A DNA stretch of 64,000 bases. Origin: Sutcliffiella halmapala (GTDB lineage Bacteria; Bacillota; Bacilli; Bacillales; Bacillaceae_I). The DNA is taken from contig NZ_KV917375.1 in NCBI RefSeq assembly GCF_002019665.1, positions 4,291,445 to 4,355,444 on the forward strand, given 5' to 3'. Position numbers and translations under genes: made by a program. The stretch's first letter is position 1. Each line of letters opens with the position of its first letter. The notes under the pieces are model-generated. The model was not told the DNA's origin. It saw only the letters and a list, made by a program, of their open reading frames with translations, and made no database searches. This document shows, in pieces, positions 8,291 through 19,090 of this stretch.

Positions 8291-9751
8291 TTACAACATT
8301 ATCTTTCTAGGATTCAATCGAATGATGTAAATAAGCGGTAGAATCGTTGATAATAGAATCGTTGCAATCCCTACTCCATAGAATAAAAAGATGAATGAAG
8401 CATCTAGTGACACTTGATAGGATGCAATGACATCATCTGTGGTCAAATTAGAGTGAATTTCAGAAATTGGATACATCCAGTTATCGTCGTTGTTCTGACC
8501 TTTCTCCGCGTTAATCATCGTATCTGAAACGCCTTGGGCTAAATAGTTCCCAGTGAATAAGGATAACGTGATACCAATAAGAGAGATGATCATGACTTCT
8601 AGTATGATTTGTCCAACTAGTCGCCCACGACGTTCCCCTAATGATAAGTAAATGCCTAATTCACGTTTACGATCTCGTAAGAACAGAAGTACGACAAGAC
8701 CGATAATCAAAACGGTTGTGATGATTGCTGCAATCAACACATAATTGGATAGTTTTGACATGGATTGGATTGGTGCAGAAATCGTTTCGTATTGATCACT
8801 AGCTTTCCGCACTGTATATAGTTCCGGTAGCAATGGCTTCACTTCTTCTTCAAAGGATGCACTATCTTCTGGCTTGTTCAATACAAAAATAGGCGTATAG
8901 TACTCGGATATTTCTTCATTTTCCATCAGCTTTGCAAGTTCCGGATCAGACTTTATATACTCTTCCATATGTGCTCTATTTTCAGCTAATACCACTTCAT
9001 TTGGTACATAAATGGTATTTTGAAAATCCATATCCATGAAGTCATACATGCCTTGATCTTTGTTCGATCCTTCTTCCTTCTTCACCGACTGCGGCTCGAA
9101 AAATCCTATTATTTCCAACACAACATCACGAGTAGAAGCAGGTTTGTCACTACTTGGACCATAGATTTCACTATTTAATACGAACGTATCACCAATTTGA
9201 AGACTATTTTTATCAGCCAATTTTTTAGACACAATGGCTACCGAAGAACCATTCTCTATTTCTTCCGTATTAAAAACACGCCCATCACTCAATTTTGCTT
9301 TCTGTTCTTCAAAATCAAGAACAGGTGCATAATTAATCCCTTTTAATTTATAATCCATACTTAGGAAAGAATCATCCGTTTCAAAATCTTCTTGATGCTC
9401 TCCTCTGTAACTTTTAAGCGTTTTTGAACCTAATTGGATATTTGTATTATAGTCATAGTATTTTACATAGGATAATCCGCCAATCTTCTTAATCAGGTCG
9501 AGATCTAAGTTTTTAATCTCATACTCTCTCAATTCTTCATCCGACATTTCATACAAAGCATCGTAATCAAGCTCGACCGTTGTTGCCGCACCTAATTTTT
9601 CTTTAATACTTGTCTCTACATTCCCCGTTGCTTGTTGAATGGAAATTGCTCCTGAAATCAAGTTGCCTAACACAAAAATAACCAACAACAAAATAATGGA
9701 CTTTCCTTTATTTCTTGTAATGCTCAACAATCCCCGTTTGATAAAATTCAT
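8291..9751 (-). CDS. FtsX/MacB-type ABC transporter permease
   Basis: About 486 residues, start at the ATG at 9751 with GGGGGG seven bases upstream. Residues about 16-38 form the first membrane helix, a large extracellular domain covers about 45-330, and three helices follow (LIAAIITTVLIIGLVVLLF; IILEVMIISLIGITLSLF; GVGIATILLSTILPLIYII), the four-helix plan of MacB-like permeases with a FtsX core containing RKRELGIYLSLGERRGRLV. The closest style is the Vex/MacB-like peptide or stress transporters of Firmicutes. It works with the ATPase and probably the PASTA protein downstream. Substrate unknown. Confidence 0.88.
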   Translation of the reverse strand: MNFIKRGLLSITRNKGKSIILLLVIFVLGNLISGAISIQQATGNVETSIKEKLGAATTVELDYDALYEMSDEELREYEIKNLDLDLIKKIGGLSYVKYYDYNTNIQLGSKTLKSYRGEHQEDFETDDSFLSMDYKLKGINYAPVLDFEEQKAKLSDGRVFNTEEIENGSSVAIVSKKLADKNSLQIGDTFVLNSEIYGPSSDKPASTRDVVLEIIGFFEPQSVKKEEGSNKDQGMYDFMDMDFQNTIYVPNEVVLAENRAHMEEYIKSDPELAKLMENEEISEYYTPIFVLNKPEDSASFEEEVKPLLPELYTVRKASDQYETISAPIQSMSKLSNYVLIAAIITTVLIIGLVVLLFLRDRKRELGIYLSLGERRGRLVGQIILEVMIISLIGITLSLFTGNYLAQGVSDTMINAEKGQNNDDNWMYPISEIHSNLTTDDVIASYQVSLDASFIFLFYGVGIATILLSTILPLIYIIRLNPRKIML

Positions 9752-9757
9752 GTACAA

Positions 9758-10493
9758 ACCCCCCTCTAATAGTTAGGGTACAGCAGCTCACCTTGGTTAC
9801 GGTAAATCTCCTTTGGACTTTTTTATATGTACAGGACAAAGAACTACCACTCCTCTTACGGAAATGATATTTCTAGAAACAAGTAGTTTAAAAGCAACTT
9901 CGAGTTTTTTCTTTTACTTTCCCCTAGTAACGACAATGCACCCCATATATAGACGTAGTAAAGTAGCAAAAAGTTCCATAAAATATCAAAAAAACCCAAA
10001 ATAATTTATATTAATCTTAAAAATTCAATGAGATTCAAAAACAATTCACTACTATCATCAAAGAGATAGAAAACATAATGAAAAACAAAAAGGCTGCACT
10101 TCGCATGAAAATAAGGGGGGAGAATCATATAGATGTGGTAGTGTTTACCTTAGCTTTGTTTTTTTCGTACCTTCCACGCCCATAAGGCAGCTCTATTACC
10201 TATACTCCTTCGTTATATGTTAGAACTCAACCAATTCTTTTATTTTTTGTATAGTTATTCCCATATGGAAATAACTCATTTCTTCCCTCCAGGTTCAGTT
10301 GTATAATAGACTTTGGTCCAATTTTCATACTCCCAATTAAATGTGATTCATTAATCTCATTTAATTAAATAGAGGCAGACTTCAATTTAGCCAAAAATCG
10401 AATGACATTTTTCACAGAAATAACTTCAATATAGAAATAGCAGCTAAAATTTAGTAAGATATCCACATGTGATATTAGATAAGGGGTTAAAAT
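9758..10493. other. Intergenic region without a supported gene
   Basis: About 735 bases between the divergent permease and ABC-F genes. It is AT-rich, and a 63-codon open frame at 9813-10004 has no ribosome site or recognisable product. No hairpin, repeat or relic could be assigned with confidence. Promoters of both flanking genes must lie here. Confidence 0.4.
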
Positions 10494-12047
10494 ATGAGCG
10501 TATTAAACGTAAAAGATTTAAGTCACGGTTTTGGTGATCGTGCGATTTTTAATAATGTGTCTTTTCGACTTTTAAAAGGTGAACATGTTGGACTAGTAGG
10601 GGCAAATGGTGAGGGTAAGTCTACTTTCATGAATATTGTTACTAGGAAGCTGCAACCTGACGAGGGTAAAGTGGAGTGGTCACGAAAGGTGAGGGTTGGT
10701 TATTTAGATCAGCATGCTGTACTTCAAAAAGGCACTACGATGCGTGAAGCTTTGAGTACTGCTTTTCAATATCTTTTTGATGCGGAAGCAGAGATCAATG
10801 AACTTTATTCAAAAATGGGTGAGGAAGGTGCTGATATCGACGCACTGCTTGCTGAAGTTGGAGAGCTACAAGAAACTTTAGATAGTAATGATTTCTATCA
10901 GATTAATTCTAAGGTTGAGGAAGTTGCACGTGGTCTAGGATTAGATGATGTTGGGCTCGACCGAGATGTACATGATCTAAGCGGTGGGCAACGTACGAAA
11001 GTGTTGCTTGCTAAGCTTTTGTTAGAAAAGCCTGAAATTCTATTACTAGACGAGCCTACGAACTATTTGGATGAACAGCATATCGAATGGTTGAAGCGCT
11101 ATTTACAGGAATATGAGAATGCATTTATCTTGATTTCACATGATATTCCATTCTTAAACAATGTGGTTAACTTGATCTATCACATGGAAAACCAAGAGTT
11201 GAATCGCTATGTAGGCGACTATGATAACTTCTTAAATATTCACGAAATGAAGAAGCAACAGCTAGAGTCTGCTTACAAGCGTCAACAACAAGAAATTGCG
11301 AATTTGAAAGATTTCGTTGCCCGTAACAAGGCAAGTGTTGCGACTCGTAATATGGCGATGTCTCGTCAGAAGAAGCTCGACAAAATGGAAGTTATTGAAT
11401 TAGGGAGAGAGAAGCCAAAACCAGAGTTTAATTTCAAAGAAGCACGTGCAGCTAGTCGTTGGATTTTCACGACTGAGGATCTTGTTATTGGTTACACGGA
11501 ACCACTTTCTCGCCCTCTGAGTTTGAAAATGGAACGTGGACAAAAAATTGCATTCGTCGGTGCAAACGGTATTGGTAAGTCTACTCTTTTAAAAAGTATT
11601 CTTGGGTTGATTAATCCGATTTCGGGTAATGTGGAACGTGGTGAGTATCAACACGTCGGTTACTTCGAGCAGGAAGTAAAACAGTCCAACTACAACACTT
11701 GTATTGAAGAAATTTGGAATGAGTTCCCAAGTATGAATCAGGCTGAAGTTCGTGCTGCTCTAGCAAAATGTGGATTAACGACGAAACATATTGAAAGTAA
11801 AATCGAAGTCCTTTCTGGTGGCGAAAAAGCCAAAGTTCGATTGTGTAAAATTTTAAACACAGAAACGAATTTATTAATTTTAGACGAACCTACCAATCAC
11901 TTGGATGTGGATGCAAAAGAAGAATTAAAGCGTGCTTTAAAGGCATATCGCGGAAGTATCTTGATGGTATCCCATGAACCTGAATTCTATCGTGAAATTG
12001 CGACTGATATTTGGAATTGTGAGGATTGGACAACGAAAGTGTTTTAA
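10494..12047 (+). CDS. yfmM: ABC-F family ATPase, YfmM-like
   Basis: A 517-residue protein with two ABC ATPase domains and no membrane segment. Domain 1 has GANGEGKST (about 37-45), LSGGQRTKVLLAKLL and LLLDEPTNYLD; domain 2 has GANGIGKST, LSGGEKAKVRLCKIL and LILDEPTNHLD. The helical linker between them (about 240-305, rich in Lys, Gln, Arg) is the P-site tRNA-interacting motif region of ABC-F proteins. Length and sequence match B. subtilis YfmM closely. ABC-F proteins act on the ribosome, some giving antibiotic resistance by displacing drugs. No leader attenuator peptide was recognised. AAGGGG precedes the ATG and a strong terminator follows. Confidence 0.92.
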   Translation: MSVLNVKDLSHGFGDRAIFNNVSFRLLKGEHVGLVGANGEGKSTFMNIVTRKLQPDEGKVEWSRKVRVGYLDQHAVLQKGTTMREALSTAFQYLFDAEAEINELYSKMGEEGADIDALLAEVGELQETLDSNDFYQINSKVEEVARGLGLDDVGLDRDVHDLSGGQRTKVLLAKLLLEKPEILLLDEPTNYLDEQHIEWLKRYLQEYENAFILISHDIPFLNNVVNLIYHMENQELNRYVGDYDNFLNIHEMKKQQLESAYKRQQQEIANLKDFVARNKASVATRNMAMSRQKKLDKMEVIELGREKPKPEFNFKEARAASRWIFTTEDLVIGYTEPLSRPLSLKMERGQKIAFVGANGIGKSTLLKSILGLINPISGNVERGEYQHVGYFEQEVKQSNYNTCIEEIWNEFPSMNQAEVRAALAKCGLTTKHIESKIEVLSGGEKAKVRLCKILNTETNLLILDEPTNHLDVDAKEELKRALKAYRGSILMVSHEPEFYREIATDIWNCEDWTTKVF

Positions 12048-12056
12048 ATAAAGATT

Positions 12057-12102
12057 AAGGGGTACCCAATGAGTAATATTTTACTTGGGTACCCCTTTTT
12101 TA
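12057..12102 (+). terminator. Terminator of the ABC-F gene
   Basis: GGGGTACCCAA (12059-12069) pairs with TTGGGTACCCC (12085-12095), followed by TTTTTTA. Confidence 0.92.
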
Positions 12103-12109
12103 TTAACCA

Positions 12110-12275
12110 TCTGTATTTGATCACTCAGTTAAAGAGACTTGGCGTGGTGCATATCATTCAGTTTCTCAATATTATATCCTGTTGAAAGAGCAAGACAGTG
12201 ATTCTAAATTATAATGTAAAAGAAGACGGCACACCGGTTATTCATTACCGATTTGCCGCCCCAATATTTGAATAG
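12110..12275 (+). pseudogene. C-terminal relic of an unknown gene with a frameshift
   Basis: One plus-strand frame encodes PSVFDHSVKETWRGAYHS and continues to about 12210, where it meets a stop. A neighbouring frame continues with NYNVKEDGTPVIHYRF and APIFE before TAG at about 12273. Both parts have normal protein-like composition and together look like the end of one gene. The 5' part is missing: the terminator of yfmM lies directly before it. No family was recognised. Confidence 0.4.
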
Positions 12276-12316
12276 AAGCAGGTTTTCCCCTTAACGGGAG
12301 CCTGCTTCTTCTTTTA
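12275..12316. terminator. Hairpin shared by the relic and rlmD
   Basis: GAAGCAGG (12275-12282) and CCTGCTTC (12301-12308) enclose an 18-base loop that contains the rlmD stop codon. A T-rich stretch follows on the plus strand; on the minus strand the T tract is poor. It is a plausible but weak terminator. Confidence 0.4.
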
Positions 12317-13682
12317 AAATCATCTGCGATACTACCTCAACGTGATTCGTATGCGGAAACATATCAACCGGCTGCACTTCTACTGTCTGATAGCCCCCAT
12401 CTTCCAACACTCGCAAGTCACGAGCAAGTGTCCCAGGATTACAGGATACATAAACGACTTTTTTCGGCTTCATTTCAATGATTGTCTGTAATAGTGCTTC
12501 GTCGCAGCCTTTACGTGGCGGGTCAACTACTAATACATCTGCTGTGATGCCATCTTTGTACCAGTTAGGGATAACCACTTCGGCTTCTCCTACTCCGAAC
12601 TCTACGTTTTGAATGCCATTTAGTTTTGCATTGCGGTTCGCATCTTCTATTGCTTCTGGGACGATTTCTACTCCATATACTTTTTGTGCTTTTTGAGCTA
12701 GAAATAAGGAAATTGTCCCGATGCCACAGTATGCATCGATAACCGTTTCTTCTCCCGTTAACCCTGCATACTCTAATGCTTTGTCATACAAAACTTTTGT
12801 TTGATCTGGGTTCACTTGGTAAAAGGAGCGGGCAGAAATAGCAAATTTAATGTCACCTATGAAATCATAGATATACTCTTCGCCCCATAGAACCTTTGTC
12901 TCCTCGCCAAAAATCACGTTTGTCTTTTGCGGATTAACATTTTGTACGATGGATTTCACTTCTGGTAATGCTGTTGTAATGTCTTCGATGATTTGTTTTT
13001 TATTCGGAAGATCCGCTGTTCTCGTAATGAGAACAACCATCGTCTCTCCTGTAACAAGCCCGTATCTTGCCATAATGTGGCGGAGGGTTCCTCTATGGGA
13101 TTTCTCGTTATAAGAACGTACACCATGGGTTTCGCAAATTCCCTTGACCTTTTGCACAACACGATCATTCGTTTCCTGCTGAATGAGACAATCCTTCATC
13201 TCAATAATTTCATGGCTACGTTGTTGGTAAAAGCCAGCGATTAACCCGCCTTCTCTTTCGCCAACGGGTACCTGCGCTTTGTTGCGATAACGCCAAGGCT
13301 CTTCCATTCCAAGCACTGGATGAACCGGAATATCTTTTAAATGTCCGATGCGTTCAAGCACGTCTTGTACTTGCTTTTGCTTAGCAAGTAACTGGCCCTC
13401 GTAGCTAAGGTGCTGCAATTGACAGCCGCCACATTGTTTATAGATCGGACATGGAGCATCAACACGATAGGGACTTGGCTGATAAATTTCCTCTAAGCGC
13501 CCGAATGCATAGCCTTTTTTGACTTTCGTTATTTTTATCTTAATGGCTTCCTGTGGTAGTGCATTGGACACAAAGATGGGATAGCCACTAATTTTCGCTA
13601 CCCCTGCGCCGTCATGTGTGAGATCTTCCACAGTCACATCGTAATAGTTATTTTTTTGAACTGGTGGTTGTAATACCGTCAT
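12291..13682 (-). CDS. rlmD: 23S rRNA (uracil-C5)-methyltransferase RlmD/RlmCD
   Basis: About 463 residues from the ATG at 13682, chosen because GGAGGAAA lies before it; an in-frame GTG overlaps that ribosome site. N-terminal TRAM domain (about 10-65), then the iron-sulfur cysteines [14 protein letters not shown] with a further Cys near DCLIQQE, and a Rossmann SAM domain with [26 protein letters not shown] and the catalytic [12 protein letters not shown]. The B. subtilis homologue YefA methylates two uridines (747 and 1939) of 23S rRNA; whether this enzyme has both activities is assumed from similarity. In B. subtilis the gene lies next to dgkB and gatCAB, here it is displaced. Confidence 0.92.
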   Translation of the reverse strand: MTVLQPPVQKNNYYDVTVEDLTHDGAGVAKISGYPIFVSNALPQEAIKIKITKVKKGYAFGRLEEIYQPSPYRVDAPCPIYKQCGGCQLQHLSYEGQLLAKQKQVQDVLERIGHLKDIPVHPVLGMEEPWRYRNKAQVPVGEREGGLIAGFYQQRSHEIIEMKDCLIQQETNDRVVQKVKGICETHGVRSYNEKSHRGTLRHIMARYGLVTGETMVVLITRTADLPNKKQIIEDITTALPEVKSIVQNVNPQKTNVIFGEETKVLWGEEYIYDFIGDIKFAISARSFYQVNPDQTKVLYDKALEYAGLTGEETVIDAYCGIGTISLFLAQKAQKVYGVEIVPEAIEDANRNAKLNGIQNVEFGVGEAEVVIPNWYKDGITADVLVVDPPRKGCDEALLQTIIEMKPKKVVYVSCNPGTLARDLRVLEDGGYQTVEVQPVDMFPHTNHVEVVSQMILKEEAGSR

Positions 13683-13913
13683 GAGTTTTCTTTCCTCCAC
13701 GTTAAAATCGCTGTTCCGATTGTATCACATGAAGGTCACCCTCTTCCAGTTCGTTCTTACCTTCTAGCTATAAGATTAATTTCTGAGAGTTATTACTATT
13801 AGATTTAGGTAAGTCCTCTTTACTCAACATTTTGGAACTAATTAAACGAACGGAAGGATTTAGAGCCAATATAAAACCAAGACAACCGAAAGAGAGGTGC
13901 AGTTGCAATTTTA

Positions 13914-14087
13914 CTAGTCCGCGTTTCGGACAATTAAGTACGCAATAAATCCAAGTGGTCCTAAAATAAATACGATTAATGCCCATAAACAACCAATGTT
14001 CGTGCCTCTTTTATCGGCTGAATCGTTATAAACCCATATTAGTGCGATTAATCCAATAACCCACCATAATATAGCGAATAACTCCAC
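13914..14087 (-). CDS. Small two-helix membrane protein (PLDNt-like), copy 2
   Basis: A 57-residue protein starting at GTG 14087, with AGGGGAG seven bases upstream; the longer ATG frame would overlap the upstream gene by 20 bases and lacks a ribosome site. Two membrane helices (FAILWWVIGLIALIWVY and LWALIVFILGPLGFIAYLI) flank a charged loop NDSADKRGTNIGC. It is about 60% identical to the product of the gene just upstream and starts with the same MELF. The WVY...D...GPxGxxAYLIVRN pattern resembles phospholipase D-nuclease N-terminal (PLDNt) small proteins. Function unknown. Confidence 0.7.
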   Translation of the reverse strand: MELFAILWWVIGLIALIWVYNDSADKRGTNIGCLWALIVFILGPLGFIAYLIVRNAD

Positions 14088-14100
14088 AAAACCATCTCCC

Positions 14101-14292
14101 CTAATTATTATTCCGAACAATCAAGTACGCAATAAGACCAATTGGTCCTGTGGCAAACACAACTAACGCCCATAAACAACCGATATTGGTGCCTTGCTTA
14201 TCTCTTGCATCACCATACACCCAAAAAAGTGCGACGATGCTCACTATCCAAAATAAAGGAATAATTAAACCGAATATCGTAAAAAGCTCCAT
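14101..14292 (-). CDS. Small two-helix membrane protein (PLDNt-like), copy 1
   Basis: A 63-residue protein from ATG 14292, with GGAGG eight bases upstream; an ATG 15 bases earlier overlaps that site. Helices FTIFGLIIPLFWIVSIVALF and LWALVVFATGPIGLIAYLIV surround the loop GDARDKQGTNIGC. The GTNIGCLWAL and AYLIVRN blocks are shared with the adjacent paralog 13 bases downstream, so the pair is a tandem duplication, probably cotranscribed. Confidence 0.72.
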   Translation of the reverse strand: MELFTIFGLIIPLFWIVSIVALFWVYGDARDKQGTNIGCLWALVVFATGPIGLIAYLIVRNNN

Positions 14293-14389
14293 CCCACTAT
14301 CCTCCATTTCCCCCTGTTTCTACTATATTTTACGAGTATATGAGGCAAAAAGTTTCATTTTTCCAATTTGTTTAAAATAAAGGAATTAG

Positions 14390-16495
<2,106 letters not shown>

Positions 16496-16504
16496 GAGGG
16501 CAAA

Positions 16505-16538
16505 GCGCTTGGATGCAGGAGAATCCAAGCGTTTTTTT
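16505..16538 (+). terminator. Terminator of ptsG
   Basis: CGCTTGGAT and ATCCAAGCG form a 9-bp stem with an 8-base loop, followed by seven T. Confidence 0.93.
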
Positions 16539-16656
16539 GTGCAATTTCCAACCTCAAATCGGTAAATGATTCCAAATGACGTAATAATAAGGATTAGAAT
16601 AAACGCTCCCTGTACTCCTGCATAAAATAAAGAAATTACTTTGAGGAGTTGGAACG

Positions 16657-17112
16657 ATGACCACTACAACTGATTCGTTTGAGTATCTCATCCGTACTCA
16701 ATTTGCATTTTCCACAGATGCTTCTGCGCTTAGCTGTATTTTGGACGGAATTGCCGAGCGTAAGATCAATGTGAATGCATTTCAACAAACGAAAGCAAAC
16801 AATCTTTATCATGTAAGGTTAGTTATTGGTAGCAGTGAATCTGAAAACACTCGCGATTTATATGGTGTTCGAAAAGTGCTTAGTAGCTTAAAACAAAAAT
16901 TCACAGAAAAACAAGTCATTCAAATTATCCAATTACGTGCTGGAAGACCTGGACAAATTAATGAATTATTCGCTGCCCTTTGGTGCCATGTTACAGTTAA
17001 CTCCATTTATATTGGAGAAAAAACAAATGTATATGTTGATACATCTGATATAGAGCAAACCATCAGCATTCTTTCACAGGAAGAATTGGAATTATGTGAA
17101 AAGGATTGCTAG
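16657..17112 (+). CDS. ACT-like double-domain protein, copy 1
   Basis: A 151-residue soluble protein made of two halves that look like ACT folds: residues about 8-60 (TQFAFSTDASALSCIL, INVNAFQQTK, LYHVRLVIG) and about 90-145 (QIIQLRAGRPGQINELFAAL, VTVNSIYIGEKTNVYVDT). The GRPGQINELFAALW motif matches the G-x-x-G/N pattern of ACT ligand-binding loops. ACT domains bind amino acids or other small effectors. About half the residues are shared with the gene 200 bases downstream. TGAGGAG precedes the ATG. No catalytic domain is attached, so it may be a free regulatory sensor; that is inference. Confidence 0.6.
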   Translation: MTTTTDSFEYLIRTQFAFSTDASALSCILDGIAERKINVNAFQQTKANNLYHVRLVIGSSESENTRDLYGVRKVLSSLKQKFTEKQVIQIIQLRAGRPGQINELFAALWCHVTVNSIYIGEKTNVYVDTSDIEQTISILSQEELELCEKDC

Positions 17113-17130
17113 TTTTCCAAAGCGCAATAA

Positions 17131-17204
17131 CCTTGATAAGGATAAGAGGATATTTACAATCAGCTTCTAGTCTCCGACACATAAATCCTCTTATGACATC
17201 AAGG
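17131..17204. repeat. Long imperfect inverted repeat between the ACT-like genes
   Basis: The arm at 17131-17155 (CCTTGAT, four bases, ATAAGAGGATATTT) is matched by 17183-17204 (AAATCCTCTTAT, GAC, ATCAAGG) with a 27-base loop. There is no T run, so it is not a standard terminator. It could be an RNA structure in a cotranscript of the two paralogs, or an operator. Confidence 0.6.
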
Positions 17205-17309
17205 TACTAATCTAACCAAACACGTTTGTATCAAGAGAACCTTCATTTAGTCCAAGCACTCACCCCCTTCCTACATAAAATATAGTAAAAAGGAAAGGAG
17301 TGAACCTAA

Positions 17310-17768
17310 ATGAAACAGTGCTTAGATTTTAACATCCGAACACAGTTCACTTTTCATGTCAACGATCTTACGTTTAGCTGTTTGCTGAGTGGACTTGCTG
17401 AGCAAGGAGTAAACATTAATGGCTTTCTCCAAACTATCGAAAAGAAACGCCTTAATTTTGTGAGAATGGTTGTTGGCTATACAAATCAAGAAACGGAAAA
17501 TGACCTTCGAATAATGAGAAAAATTCTTCGAAGACTCGACGTGAAATTTCAAGAAAAACCAATAATTCAGCTTTTAGACCTGCCATCTGACGTTCCTGGA
17601 CAAGTCAATACAATATTCGGTGCGCTATGGTGCAACCTGCAGGTAAACGCCATGTATATTGGAGAGGCAACTAATTTGTACTTAGATGTTTCACACATTG
17701 GCAATGCGATACGAATCCTCTCGCAAACAGATCCGGAGCAGTGTCTGAAAGTTTGTAAGAGGCACTGA
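17310..17768 (+). CDS. ACT-like double-domain protein, copy 2
   Basis: A 152-residue paralog of the preceding gene, with the same two-part plan: TQFTFHVNDLTFSCLLSG, VNINGFLQT and NFVRMVVGYT in the first half, and DVPGQVNTIFGALWCNLQ and NAMYIGEATNLYLDVSHIG in the second. AAAGGAG lies before the ATG. Conserved blocks IRTQF, SCxLxGxAE, GQxNxxFxALWC and YIGExTNxYxD between the copies argue for a conserved ligand or partner surface. The two Cys-rich C-termini (ELCEKDC; QCLKVCKRH) differ in detail. No function known to me. Confidence 0.6.
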   Translation: MKQCLDFNIRTQFTFHVNDLTFSCLLSGLAEQGVNINGFLQTIEKKRLNFVRMVVGYTNQETENDLRIMRKILRRLDVKFQEKPIIQLLDLPSDVPGQVNTIFGALWCNLQVNAMYIGEATNLYLDVSHIGNAIRILSQTDPEQCLKVCKRH

Positions 17769-17811
17769 CCACCTCCAACTTATTATCCTTTTTTGATTAA
17801 TTCTTCATAAC

Positions 17812-17853
17812 AAAAAAAGCACACACCATTTCACGAACATGCTGTGTGCTTTC
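17812..17853 (-). terminator. Terminator of the GNAT gene at 17.9-18.4 kb
   Basis: On the minus strand AGCACACA and TGTGTGCT form an 8-bp stem (two further A-T pairs), followed by TTTTTTTG. Confidence 0.88.
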
Positions 17854-17859
17854 GACTAC

Positions 17860-18417
17860 TTAATGACCATACAAAGCTTCCCATTCTTCTCTTAAAACAC
17901 CCATTTTCACGGAATCATAGAGCTCACCATTGTAGGTTCTGGCTTTTCTTATCCTAGCTTCCTCTTGCATCCCAAGCTTTTTACCTACTTGGATCATTCT
18001 TCTATTTCCAGACCAAGTGGTATAACCGATTCTCGGGATATTTGGATAGTTTTCAAACAAGTAATCTACCCAAAGCTTGATCGCTTCTGTTCCATAGCCG
18101 CCACTCCAATATTCTGGTAAATAAATGATAATTCCTACTTCCATCCAGTTAGAGGGCTGATGCTCCCAATAGTACGTCACCGTTCCGATGATTTTCCCTT
18201 CCACTACAATAAGTCGTTGTGAATCAAACCCATTTTCTATCAGCTTACTCATTGACGTTTCATATTCGGAGAACGCTATTCTTTCCAAAGGAAAATAAGG
18301 TGCATCCCATTTCTTGTACTCTGGCTCTTCTTCCCCGTAGATAAGCTCCCAGAGGATAGATAAATCTTCTTTTTCTAGTGCCTTAAGTTGTAGCTTGTTT
18401 CCTTGAATAACAAACAT
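17860..18417 (-). CDS. GNAT N-acetyltransferase (RimJ/RimL type)
   Basis: About 185 residues from ATG 18417, chosen for GGTGGAG nine bases upstream. Typical RimL-like order: LQLKALEKEDLSILWELIYG at the N-terminus, substrate strand RLIVVEGKIIGTVTYYW, acetyl-CoA pyrophosphate loop near PEYWSGGYGTEAI (about 118-130), and SGNRRMIQVGKKLGMQEEARIRK near the end. It uses acetyl-CoA to acetylate an amine, often a protein N-terminus or drug; the acceptor is unknown. It is one of four GNAT genes in this 8-kb stretch. Confidence 0.85.
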   Translation of the reverse strand: MFVIQGNKLQLKALEKEDLSILWELIYGEEEPEYKKWDAPYFPLERIAFSEYETSMSKLIENGFDSQRLIVVEGKIIGTVTYYWEHQPSNWMEVGIIIYLPEYWSGGYGTEAIKLWVDYLFENYPNIPRIGYTTWSGNRRMIQVGKKLGMQEEARIRKARTYNGELYDSVKMGVLREEWEALYGH

Positions 18418-18534
18418 AATATTGAACTCCACCTTCTAGATCTATGTTTTCTCTATTAAATTTAGTTTTGAAATAATATATACTATGTAACCATGATAAA
18501 TTTCTTGCTTTCAGCTTTACAACATGAGTGTAAA

Positions 18535-19050
18535 TCAGATGTTATGAAACTGCTCTACTTCAAAGTCAGCTTCATAAGCTTCTTTCATTAACTTATGAAT
18601 AACTTCGCTCAGTTTGTCTTTTAATTCTCCATGAGTTTCGGCACAATATTGGTATTCGGCATTACTCCATTTTTCACTAGGATATTGCCAAACAGGGTAG
18701 GGAATTCGGTCTTTTGGCTCCCAATGATAACGCGGAAACACATGAGCGTGTAAATAAGCATCCGTATTCCCATAGATAGAATAATTCACTCTTCTAGGAC
18801 TACATACTTTTAAAATGGCTTCACCAATCAAACTCATATCAAATAAAAATTCACTTCGTTGCTTAAATTCTAGTTCTTCGAGTGAGCCAAATGGTTTTGA
18901 CGGTAAAAGCACACAATATCCAGGTAAAAACTGTGTGTCACCGATAGCAGCAAATCCACTTTTCATTTTTACGATTACCATTGGGTTTTCTCCTTGATGC
19001 GCAGATAAAATCCGATCCTTTTTCCACTCTTCTTTTAAACTTCGGTTCAT
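18535..19050 (-). CDS. HIT-family protein
   Basis: About 171 residues, start at ATG 19050 after GGAG at seven bases. HIT proteins are nucleotide hydrolases or transferases. The active-site region is AYLHAHVFPRYHWEPKD (about 90-106). It has only two histidines of the usual H-x-H-x-H triad: the third position is Phe, with a later His in RYHWE. Upstream strands LPGYCVLLPSKPFGSL and VNYSIYGNTDAYLH match the HIT fold. The altered triad may mean a changed catalytic group or an inactive member. Confidence 0.75.
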   Translation of the reverse strand: MNRSLKEEWKKDRILSAHQGENPMVIVKMKSGFAAIGDTQFLPGYCVLLPSKPFGSLEELEFKQRSEFLFDMSLIGEAILKVCSPRRVNYSIYGNTDAYLHAHVFPRYHWEPKDRIPYPVWQYPSEKWSNAEYQYCAETHGELKDKLSEVIHKLMKEAYEADFEVEQFHNI

Positions 19051-19090
19051 TTCCAATCTCCTTCACGTTTTCCTAATTGATTTGTTCCAT

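Noticed and set aside
9813-10004. 63-codon plus-strand open frame in a large intergenic gap
   Set aside because: No ribosome site, odd composition, no recognisable product; probably chance.
12993-13244. Plus-strand frame inside rlmD
   Set aside because: Shadow of a strong coding frame; many similar shadows in ptsG, proS, floT, gatA and gatB were dropped for the same reason.
13768-13992. Minus-strand frame overlapping the second PLDNt-like gene
   Set aside because: It overlaps a better-supported gene in another frame and has no protein-like pattern.
17131-17204. Could this be a CRISPR or transposon end
   Set aside because: Only one inverted pair, no spacers, no target duplication and no transposase nearby.
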